Notes: generated by a model not told the origin, from the letters alone. Positions 17,832 to 26,304 are shown, counted from the first letter of the stretch. The stretch: DNA of 64,000 bases from an uncultured Bacteroidales bacterium (GCA_900544535.1 UQVH01000013.1:28028-92027), one strand, 5' to 3'. Numbers and translations: made by a program.

Positions 17832-20800
17832 ATGAACCAAAAGTCACACAATATAATCCTCATCATCCTCATAGCCCTGTTTGCGCTTCCGGCAACGGCT
17901 TTCGGCTTCAGCACCGACAGCTACGCGCCGTCGTCAGTGCTCTCGACAGGCCGCTGGGTCAAGATCAGCGTCGAGCAGACCGGACCGCACTTCATTCCGG
18001 CCTCTTCGCTGCGCTCCTGGGGCTTCAGCAATCCCGAAAACGTGCGCGTGTTCGGCTACGGCGGCCGGCGCATCCCCGACCAGCTGCGCCGCGATCTCTA
18101 CACGGATGATCTTCCCGCCGTGCGCTGTGAAGTGACCTCAGGCGGAATTGTTTTCTACGCAGAAGGCCCCGTCACCTGGCGGCGCGAGAACGGTGACATC
18201 TTCACTCACTCGCTCAACCCCTACTCCACCGCCGGATATTATTTCCTCACCGACTCGCGCCCTGAGACCGACACCTCAATCCCCGCGGAGGGGAGCGACA
18301 GCCGGGGCGACAACCCGGCGACAACGTTTACCGAACGTCTATTTCACGAACTCGAACAGACAACTCCGGCCGAAAGCGGCCATCAGCTTGTCGGCGAGGA
18401 TTTCCGCTTCACCCCCAACCGCACTTTCAGTTTTCAGCTTCCCGGCCGTGTCGAGGGCACCGATGTATGGATGCAGTGCGAGTTCTACGGCAAGTCCGTG
18501 AGCGCGCCGATCAATATATCGTTCACCGCCAACGGCCAGGCACTCCCGAAAGCCACGGGCGACAGAGTGTCGGGGGGCAACAGCGACTCATGGGGCGATA
18601 CTTGCCGCATACGCAAGCGCTTCACCGTCAACGGCTCTTCACTTTCACTTGGAATAGGCATCAGCGTCAGCGGCACTCTCAAACTCGCCAATCTCGACAA
18701 GATCGACATCACTTACACCCGCCGCCTCGCTCTTCCTGCAGGCGGAAACCTCGTCTTCACCTCCGAAAACCGCTTTCTGCGGCTCGACGGAACCTCGGCC
18801 GAAACCCGCGTCTGGGACGTCACCGATCCCCTCCGCCCGATAGCCATGCGCACCGCCACTGACGGCAGCGCATCCAGCTGGGCCAATGACTACAACGGCC
18901 TGCGCACCTACTGTGCCTGGACCTCTACGTCCTCCCTGCCCCAGCCACGTCTCGTCCGTCAGATCGACAATCAGGACATCCACGCCGAGGAAGTGCCAGA
19001 CATGGTCATCATCACCCCCTCCACCCTGCTCTCTCACAGCAACCGTGTAGCCGCGCTCCACAGCGCCGCACCCGACAACATGAAAGTACTCGTTGTCACC
19101 GACGAACAGGTCTACAACGAATTCGGATCGGGCTGCGCCGACGTCAACGCCATGCGGCGTATGCTCAAGATGTTCTACGACCGAGGGACAGCCTCTCCGA
19201 CCGGCGGTACCCTGAAATATGTGCTGCTCATGGGCGGCGCCACACATGACCACCGACGCCTCACTCCCGCCATGTCGTCAAGCGGGGCCATCACACTCCC
19301 TATCTGGCAGACCGAACTCTGCAACGATGAAAGCAACTCGTTCTGCTCGGACGACATTCTTACTTTCCTCGAAGACAATTCGGGCCTGAGCCTCACCTCC
19401 GGGGTCAACTGTGTGGCCGTGGGCCGCATTCCCGCCAGGTCGGCGGCGGCAGCAGAGATCTATGTGCGCCGTCTCGAAAAATACATCACCGCACCGCCGC
19501 AGGGCGAGTGGCGCAACCGCCTGATGATGTTTGCCGACGACGGCAACCAGGGCGACCACATGAAACAGACCAAGACGATAGAAGAGAACATGCGCGCCAC
19601 CGAATCGGGCCGCGGTTTCACGTTCAACAAGGTCTTTATAGACGCCTACCGTCTCACCAACGGCACATCGCAGGAAGCCTCCGACCGTATCTTCTCGCTG
19701 CTCGACGACGGAGTTGTGCTCTGGACTTATGTCGGCCACGGCTCCATCAACTCACTCTCCGGCGACGGCATATTCACCACCCCCAACCTCAACAACCTCT
19801 ACCTGCGGCGGCCGCCGTTCTTCTATGCCGCCACCTGCTCGTTCGCACAGTTCGACGGATCGGCCACCTGCGGCGTGGAATCGCTGCTGCTAACTGACAA
19901 CGGTGGAGTCATCGGTGCCGTCAGCGCCGTGCGTCCCGTCTACATCAGCCGCAACGGCGTTCTCTCGGAAAATCTCGGCAAAGTGGCCCTCACCCGCGGT
20001 GCCGACGGCCGTTTCATCCCGATGGGCGAGGCTGTGCGTCAGGCCAAGAATCTCACACGCGACGACAACATGCGCCGCTACGTCTTTTTCGGCGACCCGG
20101 CCCTGAGGCTCGCCACTCCGGCCAACAGCGTCCGTCTCCTGTCGGTCGACGGAGTGGAGGTCAGCGACGACTCTCAGCCTGAACTCAAGGCTCTGGGACG
20201 CCCCGTGCTCAGAGGTGAGATCATCGATACCGAGGGACGGCGCATAGACAGCTTCAACGGCTGGCTCTCGCTCACACTCTTCGACGCCGAACGCAGCTTC
20301 ACCTCCGAGGGTCGCGGCGATGAGGGGCAACAGGTAACCTTCGACGAGATGGGCGAACGCCTTTTCACAGGCCGCACCAAAGTGACCGACGGAACTTTCG
20401 AGATCACTATCCCGATGCCGGCGGCCGTGGCCGAAAACTACCGGCCGGCGACTCTCAGCATGTTTGCCGCGGCTGAGGACGGCACCGAAGCCTCCGGCGT
20501 GAGCCGTAATCTCTACGTCTACGGCTTTGCCGACGACGCGGCGCCCGACGATGTAGCCCCCGTCATCGAATCGCTCTATCTCGACCACGAGAGTTTCCGA
20601 GAGGGCGATGCCGTAGGTCCCGCCCCGGTGCTTATAGCCCGCGTCAGCGACGATGTGGCTCTCAACATGTCCAATCTCGGCATAGGCCATCAGATGAGCG
20701 TGCGCATCGACGATGAGATCAACCTCACCGACGTCTCCGACGGCTACACCCCCGATCTCGACGGTTCGCCCTCAGGCTCGATCTTCTACCAGCTGCCCGA

Positions 20801-21209
20801 ACTCAAAGCAGGCGCCCACACCGCCACCCTCCGCGTCTGGGACACAGGCGGAAACTCAACCTCTGCATCCGTCGATTTCTTCGTCAATCCCAAAATGGCC
20901 CCGAAGATTTTCGACATCTATACCGATGCGAATCCTGCCTCCGTACAGGCCAACTTCTACGTGACCCACAACCGCCCCGACGCCACTCTGACGGTCAGAA
21001 TCCAGATCTACAATCTGTCGGGACGGCTCATCTGGGACTCGCAGACCACCGGCAAATCCGACATGTATTCCTCGACCCCGGTCACCTGGAATCTGACAGA
21101 CAAGGCCGGATCAAAAGTGCCCCGCGGAATCTACATCTACAAGACCACCGTAACGGCCGGCAGCGAATCATCGACCATGACGAAGCGTATCGCCGTAGCC
21201 CCGCGTTAA
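17832..21209 (+). CDS. porU: Type IX secretion system sortase PorU
   Basis: A 1125-residue protein with an N-terminal signal peptide (ALFALPATAFG). The N-terminal beta region has the PorU pattern 'LSTGRWVKISVEQTGPHFI' and 'VRVFGYGGRRIPD'. A gingipain-type C25 peptidase domain follows, with catalytic His636 (YVGHGSINSLSGDG) and Cys669 (FYAATCSFAQFDG). The C-terminus ends in a FlgD-like Ig fold (ATLTVRIQIYNLSGRLIW...PRGIYIYKTTV). PorU sits on the outer membrane, removes the C-terminal sorting domain of type IX cargo and attaches the cargo to A-LPS. Length is as expected (~1150). No other por gene is in the window. A terminator at 21249 ends the unit. Confidence 0.93.
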   Translation: MNQKSHNIILIILIALFALPATAFGFSTDSYAPSSVLSTGRWVKISVEQTGPHFIPASSLRSWGFSNPENVRVFGYGGRRIPDQLRRDLYTDDLPAVRCEVTSGGIVFYAEGPVTWRRENGDIFTHSLNPYSTAGYYFLTDSRPETDTSIPAEGSDSRGDNPATTFTERLFHELEQTTPAESGHQLVGEDFRFTPNRTFSFQLPGRVEGTDVWMQCEFYGKSVSAPINISFTANGQALPKATGDRVSGGNSDSWGDTCRIRKRFTVNGSSLSLGIGISVSGTLKLANLDKIDITYTRRLALPAGGNLVFTSENRFLRLDGTSAETRVWDVTDPLRPIAMRTATDGSASSWANDYNGLRTYCAWTSTSSLPQPRLVRQIDNQDIHAEEVPDMVIITPSTLLSHSNRVAALHSAAPDNMKVLVVTDEQVYNEFGSGCADVNAMRRMLKMFYDRGTASPTGGTLKYVLLMGGATHDHRRLTPAMSSSGAITLPIWQTELCNDESNSFCSDDILTFLEDNSGLSLTSGVNCVAVGRIPARSAAAAEIYVRRLEKYITAPPQGEWRNRLMMFADDGNQGDHMKQTKTIEENMRATESGRGFTFNKVFIDAYRLTNGTSQEASDRIFSLLDDGVVLWTYVGHGSINSLSGDGIFTTPNLNNLYLRRPPFFYAATCSFAQFDGSATCGVESLLLTDNGGVIGAVSAVRPVYISRNGVLSENLGKVALTRGADGRFIPMGEAVRQAKNLTRDDNMRRYVFFGDPALRLATPANSVRLLSVDGVEVSDDSQPELKALGRPVLRGEIIDTEGRRIDSFNGWLSLTLFDAERSFTSEGRGDEGQQVTFDEMGERLFTGRTKVTDGTFEITIPMPAAVAENYRPATLSMFAAAEDGTEASGVSRNLYVYGFADDAAPDDVAPVIESLYLDHESFREGDAVGPAPVLIARVSDDVALNMSNLGIGHQMSVRIDDEINLTDVSDGYTPDLDGSPSGSIFYQLPELKAGAHTATLRVWDTGGNSTSASVDFFVNPKMAPKIFDIYTDANPASVQANFYVTHNRPDATLTVRIQIYNLSGRLIWDSQTTGKSDMYSSTPVTWNLTDKAGSKVPRGIYIYKTTVTAGSESSTMTKRIAVAPR

Positions 21210-21248
21210 CACGCCGGACCACCCGACACCCTCTCCACTGTCATATCG

Positions 21249-21292
21249 AAGCCTGCCGGAAAATGAACTTTTCGGCAGGCTTGATTTTTATA
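21249..21292 (+). terminator. Rho-independent terminator after porU
   Basis: AAGCCTGCCG (21249-21258) pairs with CGGCAGGCTT (21273-21282), extended by an AAA/TTT pairing in the loop, followed by GATTTTTAT. It lies 40 bases past the porU stop. Confidence 0.85.
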
Positions 21293-21322
21293 ACATGGTA
21301 AGAGTTATATTTCTGTCAAGTT

Positions 21323-21838
21323 ATGAAAAAGCTATTTCTATCCGTAGCACTTGTAGCCGCCGCAATGATGGTCGGATGCAGCGCTGAAAAGAAAGCCGAA
21401 GACAAGGGCGCCGCCCTTAAGGCAAAAATCGAAAACTGTTCTGATCCCGACAGCCTGAAAATCTATGTTCAGGAAGCCAGAGACTATGCCGACAAACTCG
21501 TCAGGGAGGGTAAAGATTCCGCAGCAGAGGCTTTCCTCGGTGACGTCACTCCCGCTGTCCGCGCCAAAGACCCCACAGCCGCGCTGGGACTCACCGCAAT
21601 CGACCTCAAAGCCAAAGCTGACTCTGCTTTCGAAGCCACGAAAGAATCAGCCAAAGAAATGGCCGACTCGACATCAAAGGCTGTCAGCGATAAAGTGAAC
21701 GATGCGAAGGATGCCGTAGGCAAAGCCGCCGAACAGACCAAGGAAAAGGCTGCGGCAGCTGCCGAAAGCGCTAAAGAGAAGGTTTCCGATGCCGCACAGG
21801 CCGGAGCCGACAAGGTCAAGGATCTCATGGGCAAGTGA
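21323..21838 (+). CDS. Helical repeat lipoprotein of unknown function
   Basis: A 171-residue lipoprotein: signal peptide with lipobox MMVGCSAEK. After a short globular part, residues 95-165 are almost purely Ala/Lys/Glu/Asp with an 11-residue-like rhythm (AKEMADSTSKAV, VNDAKDAVGKAAEQTKEK, AAESAKEKVSDAAQAGADKV), as in LEA-like or apolipoprotein-like amphipathic helices. No enzymatic motif. It is preceded by the porU terminator and probably has its own promoter (TATATTTC at about 21306-21313 is an imperfect -7 box). A periplasmic or envelope stress-protective role is a guess. Confidence 0.75.
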   Translation: MKKLFLSVALVAAAMMVGCSAEKKAEDKGAALKAKIENCSDPDSLKIYVQEARDYADKLVREGKDSAAEAFLGDVTPAVRAKDPTAALGLTAIDLKAKADSAFEATKESAKEMADSTSKAVSDKVNDAKDAVGKAAEQTKEKAAAAAESAKEKVSDAAQAGADKVKDLMGK

Positions 21839-21872
21839 TTGCGCCCCGATTCGACCCCAACCCTACTCATAC

Positions 21873-21920
21873 AGGCCGGGACTTTTCAACATTATTTCTG
21901 ATGTTGCAAAGTTCCGGCCT
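21873..21920. repeat. Long imperfect hairpin without T-run
   Basis: AGGCCGGGACTTTTCAACAT (21873-21892) pairs with 21901-21920 across an 8-base loop; 18 of 20 positions pair as Watson-Crick, one is a G-T wobble and one a mismatch. No poly-T follows on either strand, so it is not a standard terminator. It directly abuts the AT-rich 9-mer array. Confidence 0.75.
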
Positions 21921-22140
21921 CGCAATGTTAATAACTCATACAAAATTGATATTCAATAAAATATCTTCTGAAATCTGTTTAAAACCGGACGGATCTCAAC
22001 ATAGTTTTCAACACGTTTTCAACACTTATCAACAAGTTATAAACACTTATAAGCGCATTATGAACACTTTCAGAACCGATGTTTAAAACATGTTGATAAA
22101 AATGTCAATAACTTTGTTGAAAACTTTTTCAATATTTTTC
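21921..22140. other. Candidate replication origin: AT-rich block with DnaA-box-like 9-mers
   Basis: Nine-mers of the form TTwTnAACA, one base from the E. coli DnaA box TTATCCACA, start at 22005, 22016, 22026, 22037, 22047 (degenerate), 22058 and 22068 (degenerate). The spacing alternates 11/10 bases, which places them on one face of the helix. Inverted copies follow at 22091-22099 (TGTTGATAA) and 22115-22123 (TGTTGAAAA). The flanks 21925-21980 and 22080-22150 are AT-rich, as for an unwinding element. No ORF fits here. An origin is the best explanation, but another phased DNA-binding protein is possible; dnaA is not nearby. Confidence 0.5.
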
Positions 22141-22149
22141 GTCGAAATA

Positions 22150-22181
22150 TTTGGTGGTTTCAGACAAATGCTGTAATTTTG
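22150..22181 (+). promoter_or_regulatory. Promoter of tRNA-Arg
   Basis: TTTG (22150-22153), 20 bases, TAATTTTG (22174-22181): a consensus Bacteroidota promoter ending 12 bases before the tRNA 5' end. Confidence 0.8.
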
Positions 22182-22193
22182 CACTCACAAAAC

Positions 22194-22267
22194 GGCTCAT
22201 TAGCTCAACTGAATAGAGCATCTGACTACGGATCAGAAGGTTACAGGTTTGAATCCTGTATGAGTCA
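22194..22267 (+). tRNA. tRNA-Arg (anticodon ACG)
   Basis: Full cloverleaf of 74 bases. The acceptor stem GGCTCAT pairs with ATGAGTC plus discriminator A. The D arm uses GCTC/GAGC. The anticodon stem TCTGA/TCAGA encloses CTACGGA, giving anticodon ACG (reads CGU/CGC/CGA after inosine modification). The T arm ACAGG/CCTGT encloses TTTGAAT. CCA is not encoded. A consensus promoter precedes it and a hairpin terminator follows, so it is a single-gene transcript. Confidence 0.95.
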
Positions 22268-22270
22268 CTA

Positions 22271-22312
22271 AAAACCGCCCCGATGCGTCATGCAAAGGAG
22301 CGGTTTTCTTTT
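22271..22312 (+). terminator. Terminator after tRNA-Arg
   Basis: AAAACCGC (22271-22278) pairs with GCGGTTTT (22300-22307), followed by CTTTTAT. Confidence 0.75.
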
Positions 22313-22350
22313 ATCTCTGATTCTCTTTCGAGAAACTGCGTGCGCGGCCG

Positions 22351-22527
22351 CTATCTGGCCCGCTTCAGATGTCTGACTGATTCTCTTACCTTTTCGATCT
22401 CATGAAGAGCGGCCACGGCGGCTGCCAGAGTGGCAACCTGGAGAGTGGCATGAAGTATACAGTGAAGAAGACGATGACGGCGGCATCTTGCGCTGTCTTC
22501 GCGATGTTCGTTCTTGAAGATTTCCAT
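22351..22527 (-). CDS. Small protein of unknown function, 58 residues
   Basis: ORF from ATG 22527 to TAG 22351. The product is basic at both ends (NEHREDSARCRRHRLL; ESVRHLKRAR) with a hydrophobic Ala/Leu stretch of about 20 residues in the middle (ILHATLQVATLAAAVAAL), which could be one membrane or amphipathic helix. A TATTTATT sequence about 25 bases upstream might be a weak -7 box. I do not recognise the family. The frame could be chance, but its isolated position between a terminator and a clear spacer argues for a gene. Confidence 0.4.
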   Translation of the reverse strand: MEIFKNEHREDSARCRRHRLLHCILHATLQVATLAAAVAALHEIEKVRESVRHLKRAR

Positions 22528-22725
22528 AGTGAGGTGTGTTTTATTGTTAAATAAATAGTACTGATTCTCTATTGTCAAAAACACACGGATTCAAGGATGG
22601 TTTTGCACGTTAACCCAATTTAGAGATTGTAAAAAAAACAACCTCTTTGGAGATGTTAAGAGGACGTTTTATTTGCTTTGATCACAGAACATGTAAAGCG
22701 GGAACACTCTCCGGCGACAGACATA

Positions 22726-22796
22726 AAAAAACAAAAGGCTGTCATCTCGACAGCCTTTTTGCTCTTTAACCTTAAATCTAATACCATGAAAACACA
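22726..22796 (-). ncRNA. Small RNA, copy A of a two-copy family
   Basis: On the minus strand a TATATTTG -7 box (22800-22807) is followed by a ~70-base transcript that reads TGTGTTTTCATGGTATTAG, then a Rho-independent terminator (AAAAGGCTGTC/GACAGCCTTTT, 22733-22759) and a T7 tract. The same promoter-proximal sequence, with a different terminator hairpin, recurs at 48863-48949. A short ORF on the plus strand here is an artefact of this element. I recall similar multi-copy short RNAs in Bacteroides, but the family name is not certain. Confidence 0.6.
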
Positions 22797-22975
22797 GTGC
22801 AAATATAGTAACTATGTCTTTATAACCGACCACCGCCCGGAAAGTTCACAGCATCTTTGCATTTAACACACATTAACACTAACCTCTGCGAAAATTTCGT
22901 AATTTAGCATCTGATTTATGATTGCATGGCCATCCCGGCTATCACCTTTCTATAACCGACACATACCCAAACATA

Positions 22976-23701
22976 ATGAGTACACGCCTTTTAGTGATTG
23001 ATGACGAAGAATCGATATGCGAGATTCTGAAATACAACCTTGAAAAAGAAGGCTATCAGGTCGACATGGCTTTCAGCGCGGAAGAAGCGCTCGAAATGGA
23101 TCTGACACCTTACGACCTTTTCATCGTCGATATCATGATGGAACGCCTGAGCGGATTCGATTTCGCCAAGTGCCTGCGCAACTCATCGGCGACCGAAGAG
23201 ACTCCCATCATATTTTGCTCCGCGCTCAACGGCGAGGACGACACCGTCATGGGCCTCAATATCGGCGCTGACGACTATATCACCAAACCTTTCAAGATCA
23301 GCGAGATGATTGCCCGCGTCAATGCCGTGTTGCGCCGCACTAAGCTCGCGCGCCGCGCCCGCGAAGCCGCTGCTGCTTCCGCCGCCACCGACAACGGTCT
23401 CGAACCGCAGATCGTATATCAGGGACTCCGGATCGACCCGAACGACAAGGCCTGCAGCCTCGACGGCGAGAAAATAGCGCTCACCAAAACCGAGCTTGAG
23501 ATTCTCGCATTCTTCCTGACCCACCGCAACCGCATCTATTCACGCGAAGAGATCATCCGCCACGTATGGGCCGACGATGTCGTGGTTACAAACCGCACCA
23601 TCGACACCAACATCACACGCCTGCGCAAAAAAATAGGACGCTACGGCAACAACATCGAGACCCGACTCGGATTCGGCTATGGTTTTAAAGAGAAGGATTA
23701 G
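22976..23701 (+). CDS. OmpR-family response regulator
   Basis: A 241-residue protein. The start at 22976 (ATGAGTACACG) fits the receiver domain; an in-frame upstream ATG would add 18 unrelated residues. Receiver domain residues 1-120: acidic pocket Asp9-Asp10, phospho-acceptor Asp52 (FIVDIMM), and the conserved Lys in DDYITKPFK. An Ala/Arg linker (RRAREAAAASAA) leads to a winged-helix DNA-binding domain (ALTKTELEILAFFLTHRN...RTIDTNITRLRKKIG...ETRLGFGYGFKE). It overlaps the histidine kinase start by 23 bases, so the two are translationally coupled. Target genes are unknown. TAATTTAG near 22901 is a possible -7 box. Confidence 0.93.
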   Translation: MSTRLLVIDDEESICEILKYNLEKEGYQVDMAFSAEEALEMDLTPYDLFIVDIMMERLSGFDFAKCLRNSSATEETPIIFCSALNGEDDTVMGLNIGADDYITKPFKISEMIARVNAVLRRTKLARRAREAAAASAATDNGLEPQIVYQGLRIDPNDKACSLDGEKIALTKTELEILAFFLTHRNRIYSREEIIRHVWADDVVVTNRTIDTNITRLRKKIGRYGNNIETRLGFGYGFKEKD

Positions 23702-25163
23702 TTATCACTGGCGTCTGTTCATACCGATCGCCTCGATACTCTGCGTTGTCTTCGGACTGATAATCTACTACCAGTACAAACGCGAGGCCGAATACCGCGC
23801 ACAGATTTTCAGTTCGGAACTTGAACTTATCGACAACCGCATACTCAACGCCTACGATGAAGACGTCAACCTCCACACTTTCCTCAACTTCATCCGAAAA
23901 TTTTTCAAGGGATCGGTTTTCGAGGGTGTGAGGATCAGTGTGTACTACGACGACCACCTCCAATACTCGCTCGGCACTCCTATCCCGCTCGACAATACCG
24001 GGCTGGAGCTCCGCGGTTTCGGACTCGACGGTAATGCGGACGGAGAAAAAGCCGACATTGTCGCCGGGCGCATTGTCGGAAAAGACGAGGACGGCGACCG
24101 CTATCTGTTCTCGACAAGGGAAAGCGCCGACGGACGCATGACAATCCGTACCGCGATGCCTTACAGCGACAACGTCCATGACGCCATCGACGTCGACTCG
24201 ACCGTGTGGCTGGTCATAATCGGCTGTCTGCTGACCACTCTGCTCGTCACTTTCTATTTCACCCGTATGCTCTCGCGCAATGTGGTCCTGCTCAAAGACT
24301 TCGCTTACCGCGCCTCGACAGGCGGACGTTTCACCGGCGAGGACCGCTTTCCGCGCAACGAATTAGGCGACATCTCCCGCGAGATCATCAAGCTCTACCG
24401 CGAGCGCACCAAAGCGATGGAGCTCATCAAGAAAGAGCGTAAAATCGCAATCCATGCCATCGAGGAGAAAATCAAGATTACCCGTCAGCTGACCAACAAC
24501 ATAAACCATGAGATCAAACCCCCCGTGGGCATCATCCGTGGCTATCTCGAATCGATCATAGCCGATCCGGACATGGACACCGCCACACGCGACCGTTTTC
24601 TCGAAAGAATGCTGATGAATGTCGAGCGCCTCACCGACCTGCTCAACGACGTTTCGACAATGACACGCCTCGAAAACGGCGCCGACATGATCGCCGTCGA
24701 GCGCATCGACATGCACGATCTTGTCTACCAGATCGAAAGCGACCTGCCGGCCAACAATCTTGCAGGCAATCTCGAATTTTCGTTTGACATACCGATGGAT
24801 TGCGCCGTCTCCGGCAACTACAACCTGCTTCAGGGTATGATCTGCGGCCTCATCCGCAATGCCGCCATGCACTCCGGCGGCACGGAAGTCGGCATCCGCC
24901 TTATCTCGGAAAACAATCGCTTCTATGTGTTCTCCTTCTACGACAATGGCAACGGCGTCAGCCCCGAACACATCCCGCACCTTTTCGAGCGCTTCTACCG
25001 CGTCGACACCGGACGCTCACGCAAGATGGGCGGCACCGGTCTGGGACTTCCGATCGTCAAGAGCACCATATTGTCGTTCGGAGGAACTGTTTCGGTCCAC
25101 AACCGCTCGACAGGAGGCCTGGAGTTCATATTCACGCTTCCAAAATGGACAGACGAGCACTGA
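23679..25163 (+). CDS. Membrane sensor histidine kinase
   Basis: A 494-residue protein: membrane segment 1 at about residues 10-30, a periplasmic sensor of ~140 residues, membrane segment 2 (VWLVIIGCLLTTLLVTFYF), a HAMP-like linker, a HisKA helix with His277 (NNINHEIKPPVGIIRGY) and a HATPase domain (GLIRNAAMHSG; DNGNGVSP; GGTGLGLPIVKS). It phosphorylates the OmpR-type regulator encoded just upstream with a 23-base overlap. The residue four after the phospho-His is Pro instead of the usual Thr/Asn of the phosphatase motif HExx(T/N), which may impair dephosphorylation of the partner. The signal is unknown. Confidence 0.92.
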   Translation: MVLKRRISYHWRLFIPIASILCVVFGLIIYYQYKREAEYRAQIFSSELELIDNRILNAYDEDVNLHTFLNFIRKFFKGSVFEGVRISVYYDDHLQYSLGTPIPLDNTGLELRGFGLDGNADGEKADIVAGRIVGKDEDGDRYLFSTRESADGRMTIRTAMPYSDNVHDAIDVDSTVWLVIIGCLLTTLLVTFYFTRMLSRNVVLLKDFAYRASTGGRFTGEDRFPRNELGDISREIIKLYRERTKAMELIKKERKIAIHAIEEKIKITRQLTNNINHEIKPPVGIIRGYLESIIADPDMDTATRDRFLERMLMNVERLTDLLNDVSTMTRLENGADMIAVERIDMHDLVYQIESDLPANNLAGNLEFSFDIPMDCAVSGNYNLLQGMICGLIRNAAMHSGGTEVGIRLISENNRFYVFSFYDNGNGVSPEHIPHLFERFYRVDTGRSRKMGGTGLGLPIVKSTILSFGGTVSVHNRSTGGLEFIFTLPKWTDEH

Positions 25164-25168
25164 ACGGA

Positions 25169-26101
25169 TCAGAAATAACGGCCAAGGCCAAAGTGATCGA
25201 ACAGCGCTTTCCACTGGCTGTCATAACCATCCAGGGTGTGATTGACGGCGTGAAGCGTGCATGAGACATCCGAACGCGAATTGACAGGATTGGCCCGCTC
25301 GTCATCGGCATAACATTTTACTACCTGCGTACCGTGCAGCAGTCCCATCGTCTTGAACCAGAAATCATCGGTCGACGGACAGAGCGACATGAACAGTTTT
25401 TCGTCAAACACGCGCTCGTCGAGCGAATGCGGAGGATAGAGCACTCCCCTGACACCTTCGGGCTGCAACAACGGTGACGGCTCGCAATCGTTCGGGGCAA
25501 AGCGCCAGTCGACAAACGGAAGTTTCAGCTCTCCGCCGACAAGCTCCATAACCCTGCAACGCGGAGCGACAACAGCCTGCGGATTGCAGATGTGGGCGTT
25601 GACAAGCGTCGAAATGAAATCATAATCATAAAGTATATCATCGTCAACAGTGATGACGGTAGCTTCCGGAAAGTCACGCAGCGTCGGAAGCAGTTTCATG
25701 TACGGCCCGCAGTCGCGGGAGAAGCGTATTTCCAACCCTCTTTTTTCGAGCAGTTTCAGCGATCCCGGAATCCGGCCCGGCTTCCCGAACTCACTGTCAA
25801 GATTCAGAATGATCCTGTTTGGCCTCACTGTCTGCTCCATAAGCGACTCTATGGTCAGCGCCACTCCGTGGATGCGCCGCCCGAACGTCGAGAGCGACAC
25901 GATCAGCTCCTCTCCGCAGCAGCGCACGGAGCTGACACCGGGTTCGGTCCGGTAAAGCAGATTTTGTATCAGCAGCGGAGATGTGTGACTTTCCATAACG
26001 GAACGTTTAAGCCCCGCTATCTGCCAGTCGATATAGTCTTTATCGGGATACGAAAGCAGCAGAGCCTTTATCTTGCTAAAAAAGCCGGTTACATTAGTCA
26101 T
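25169..26101 (-). CDS. Glycosyltransferase, GT2-like (GT-A fold)
   Basis: A 310-residue protein. The start at 26101 is chosen because the promoter (-7 at 26140-26147) lies upstream of it but inside a longer in-frame extension. The N-terminal half has 'ELIVSLSTFGRRIHGVALTIESLMEQTVRPNRIILNLD', the GT-A nucleotide-binding start, and 'ATVITVDDDILYDYDF', the metal-binding DxD-like motif. The C-terminal part has 'CPSTDDFWFKTMGLLHGT'. No membrane segments, so it is probably a cytoplasmic surface-glycan transferase. It converges with the kinase gene with only 5 bases between stops. Donor and acceptor are unknown. Confidence 0.8.
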   Translation of the reverse strand: MTNVTGFFSKIKALLLSYPDKDYIDWQIAGLKRSVMESHTSPLLIQNLLYRTEPGVSSVRCCGEELIVSLSTFGRRIHGVALTIESLMEQTVRPNRIILNLDSEFGKPGRIPGSLKLLEKRGLEIRFSRDCGPYMKLLPTLRDFPEATVITVDDDILYDYDFISTLVNAHICNPQAVVAPRCRVMELVGGELKLPFVDWRFAPNDCEPSPLLQPEGVRGVLYPPHSLDERVFDEKLFMSLCPSTDDFWFKTMGLLHGTQVVKCYADDERANPVNSRSDVSCTLHAVNHTLDGYDSQWKALFDHFGLGRYF

Positions 26102-26139
26102 AGTTATAGAGAATTGGAAGATAGGTTTTATGGCGGTCA

Positions 26140-26147
26140 CAAAAGTA
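26140..26147 (-). promoter_or_regulatory. -7 box of the glycosyltransferase gene
   Basis: Minus-strand TACTTTTG, perfect TAnnTTTG, 38 bases upstream of the ATG at 26101. Confidence 0.65.
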
Positions 26148-26304
26148 CATAAAAACAACGGATTTCCAACAACCATTTTCTCCGAAACTCTCAAAAATTC
26201 GCTTCCGGCATTCAGCACATCAGGTTCATTCACGCGCCCATAGAAGCTAATCAATTATACACCAACAAATTACCCCTCCGATTGACAACTGTTACCTTTT
26301 TTAT

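Noticed and set aside
22678..22866. 62-codon plus-strand ORF
   Set aside because: It spans the hairpin and promoter of the minus-strand small RNA; the apparent ATGAAAACACAG start is the reverse of the RNA leader.
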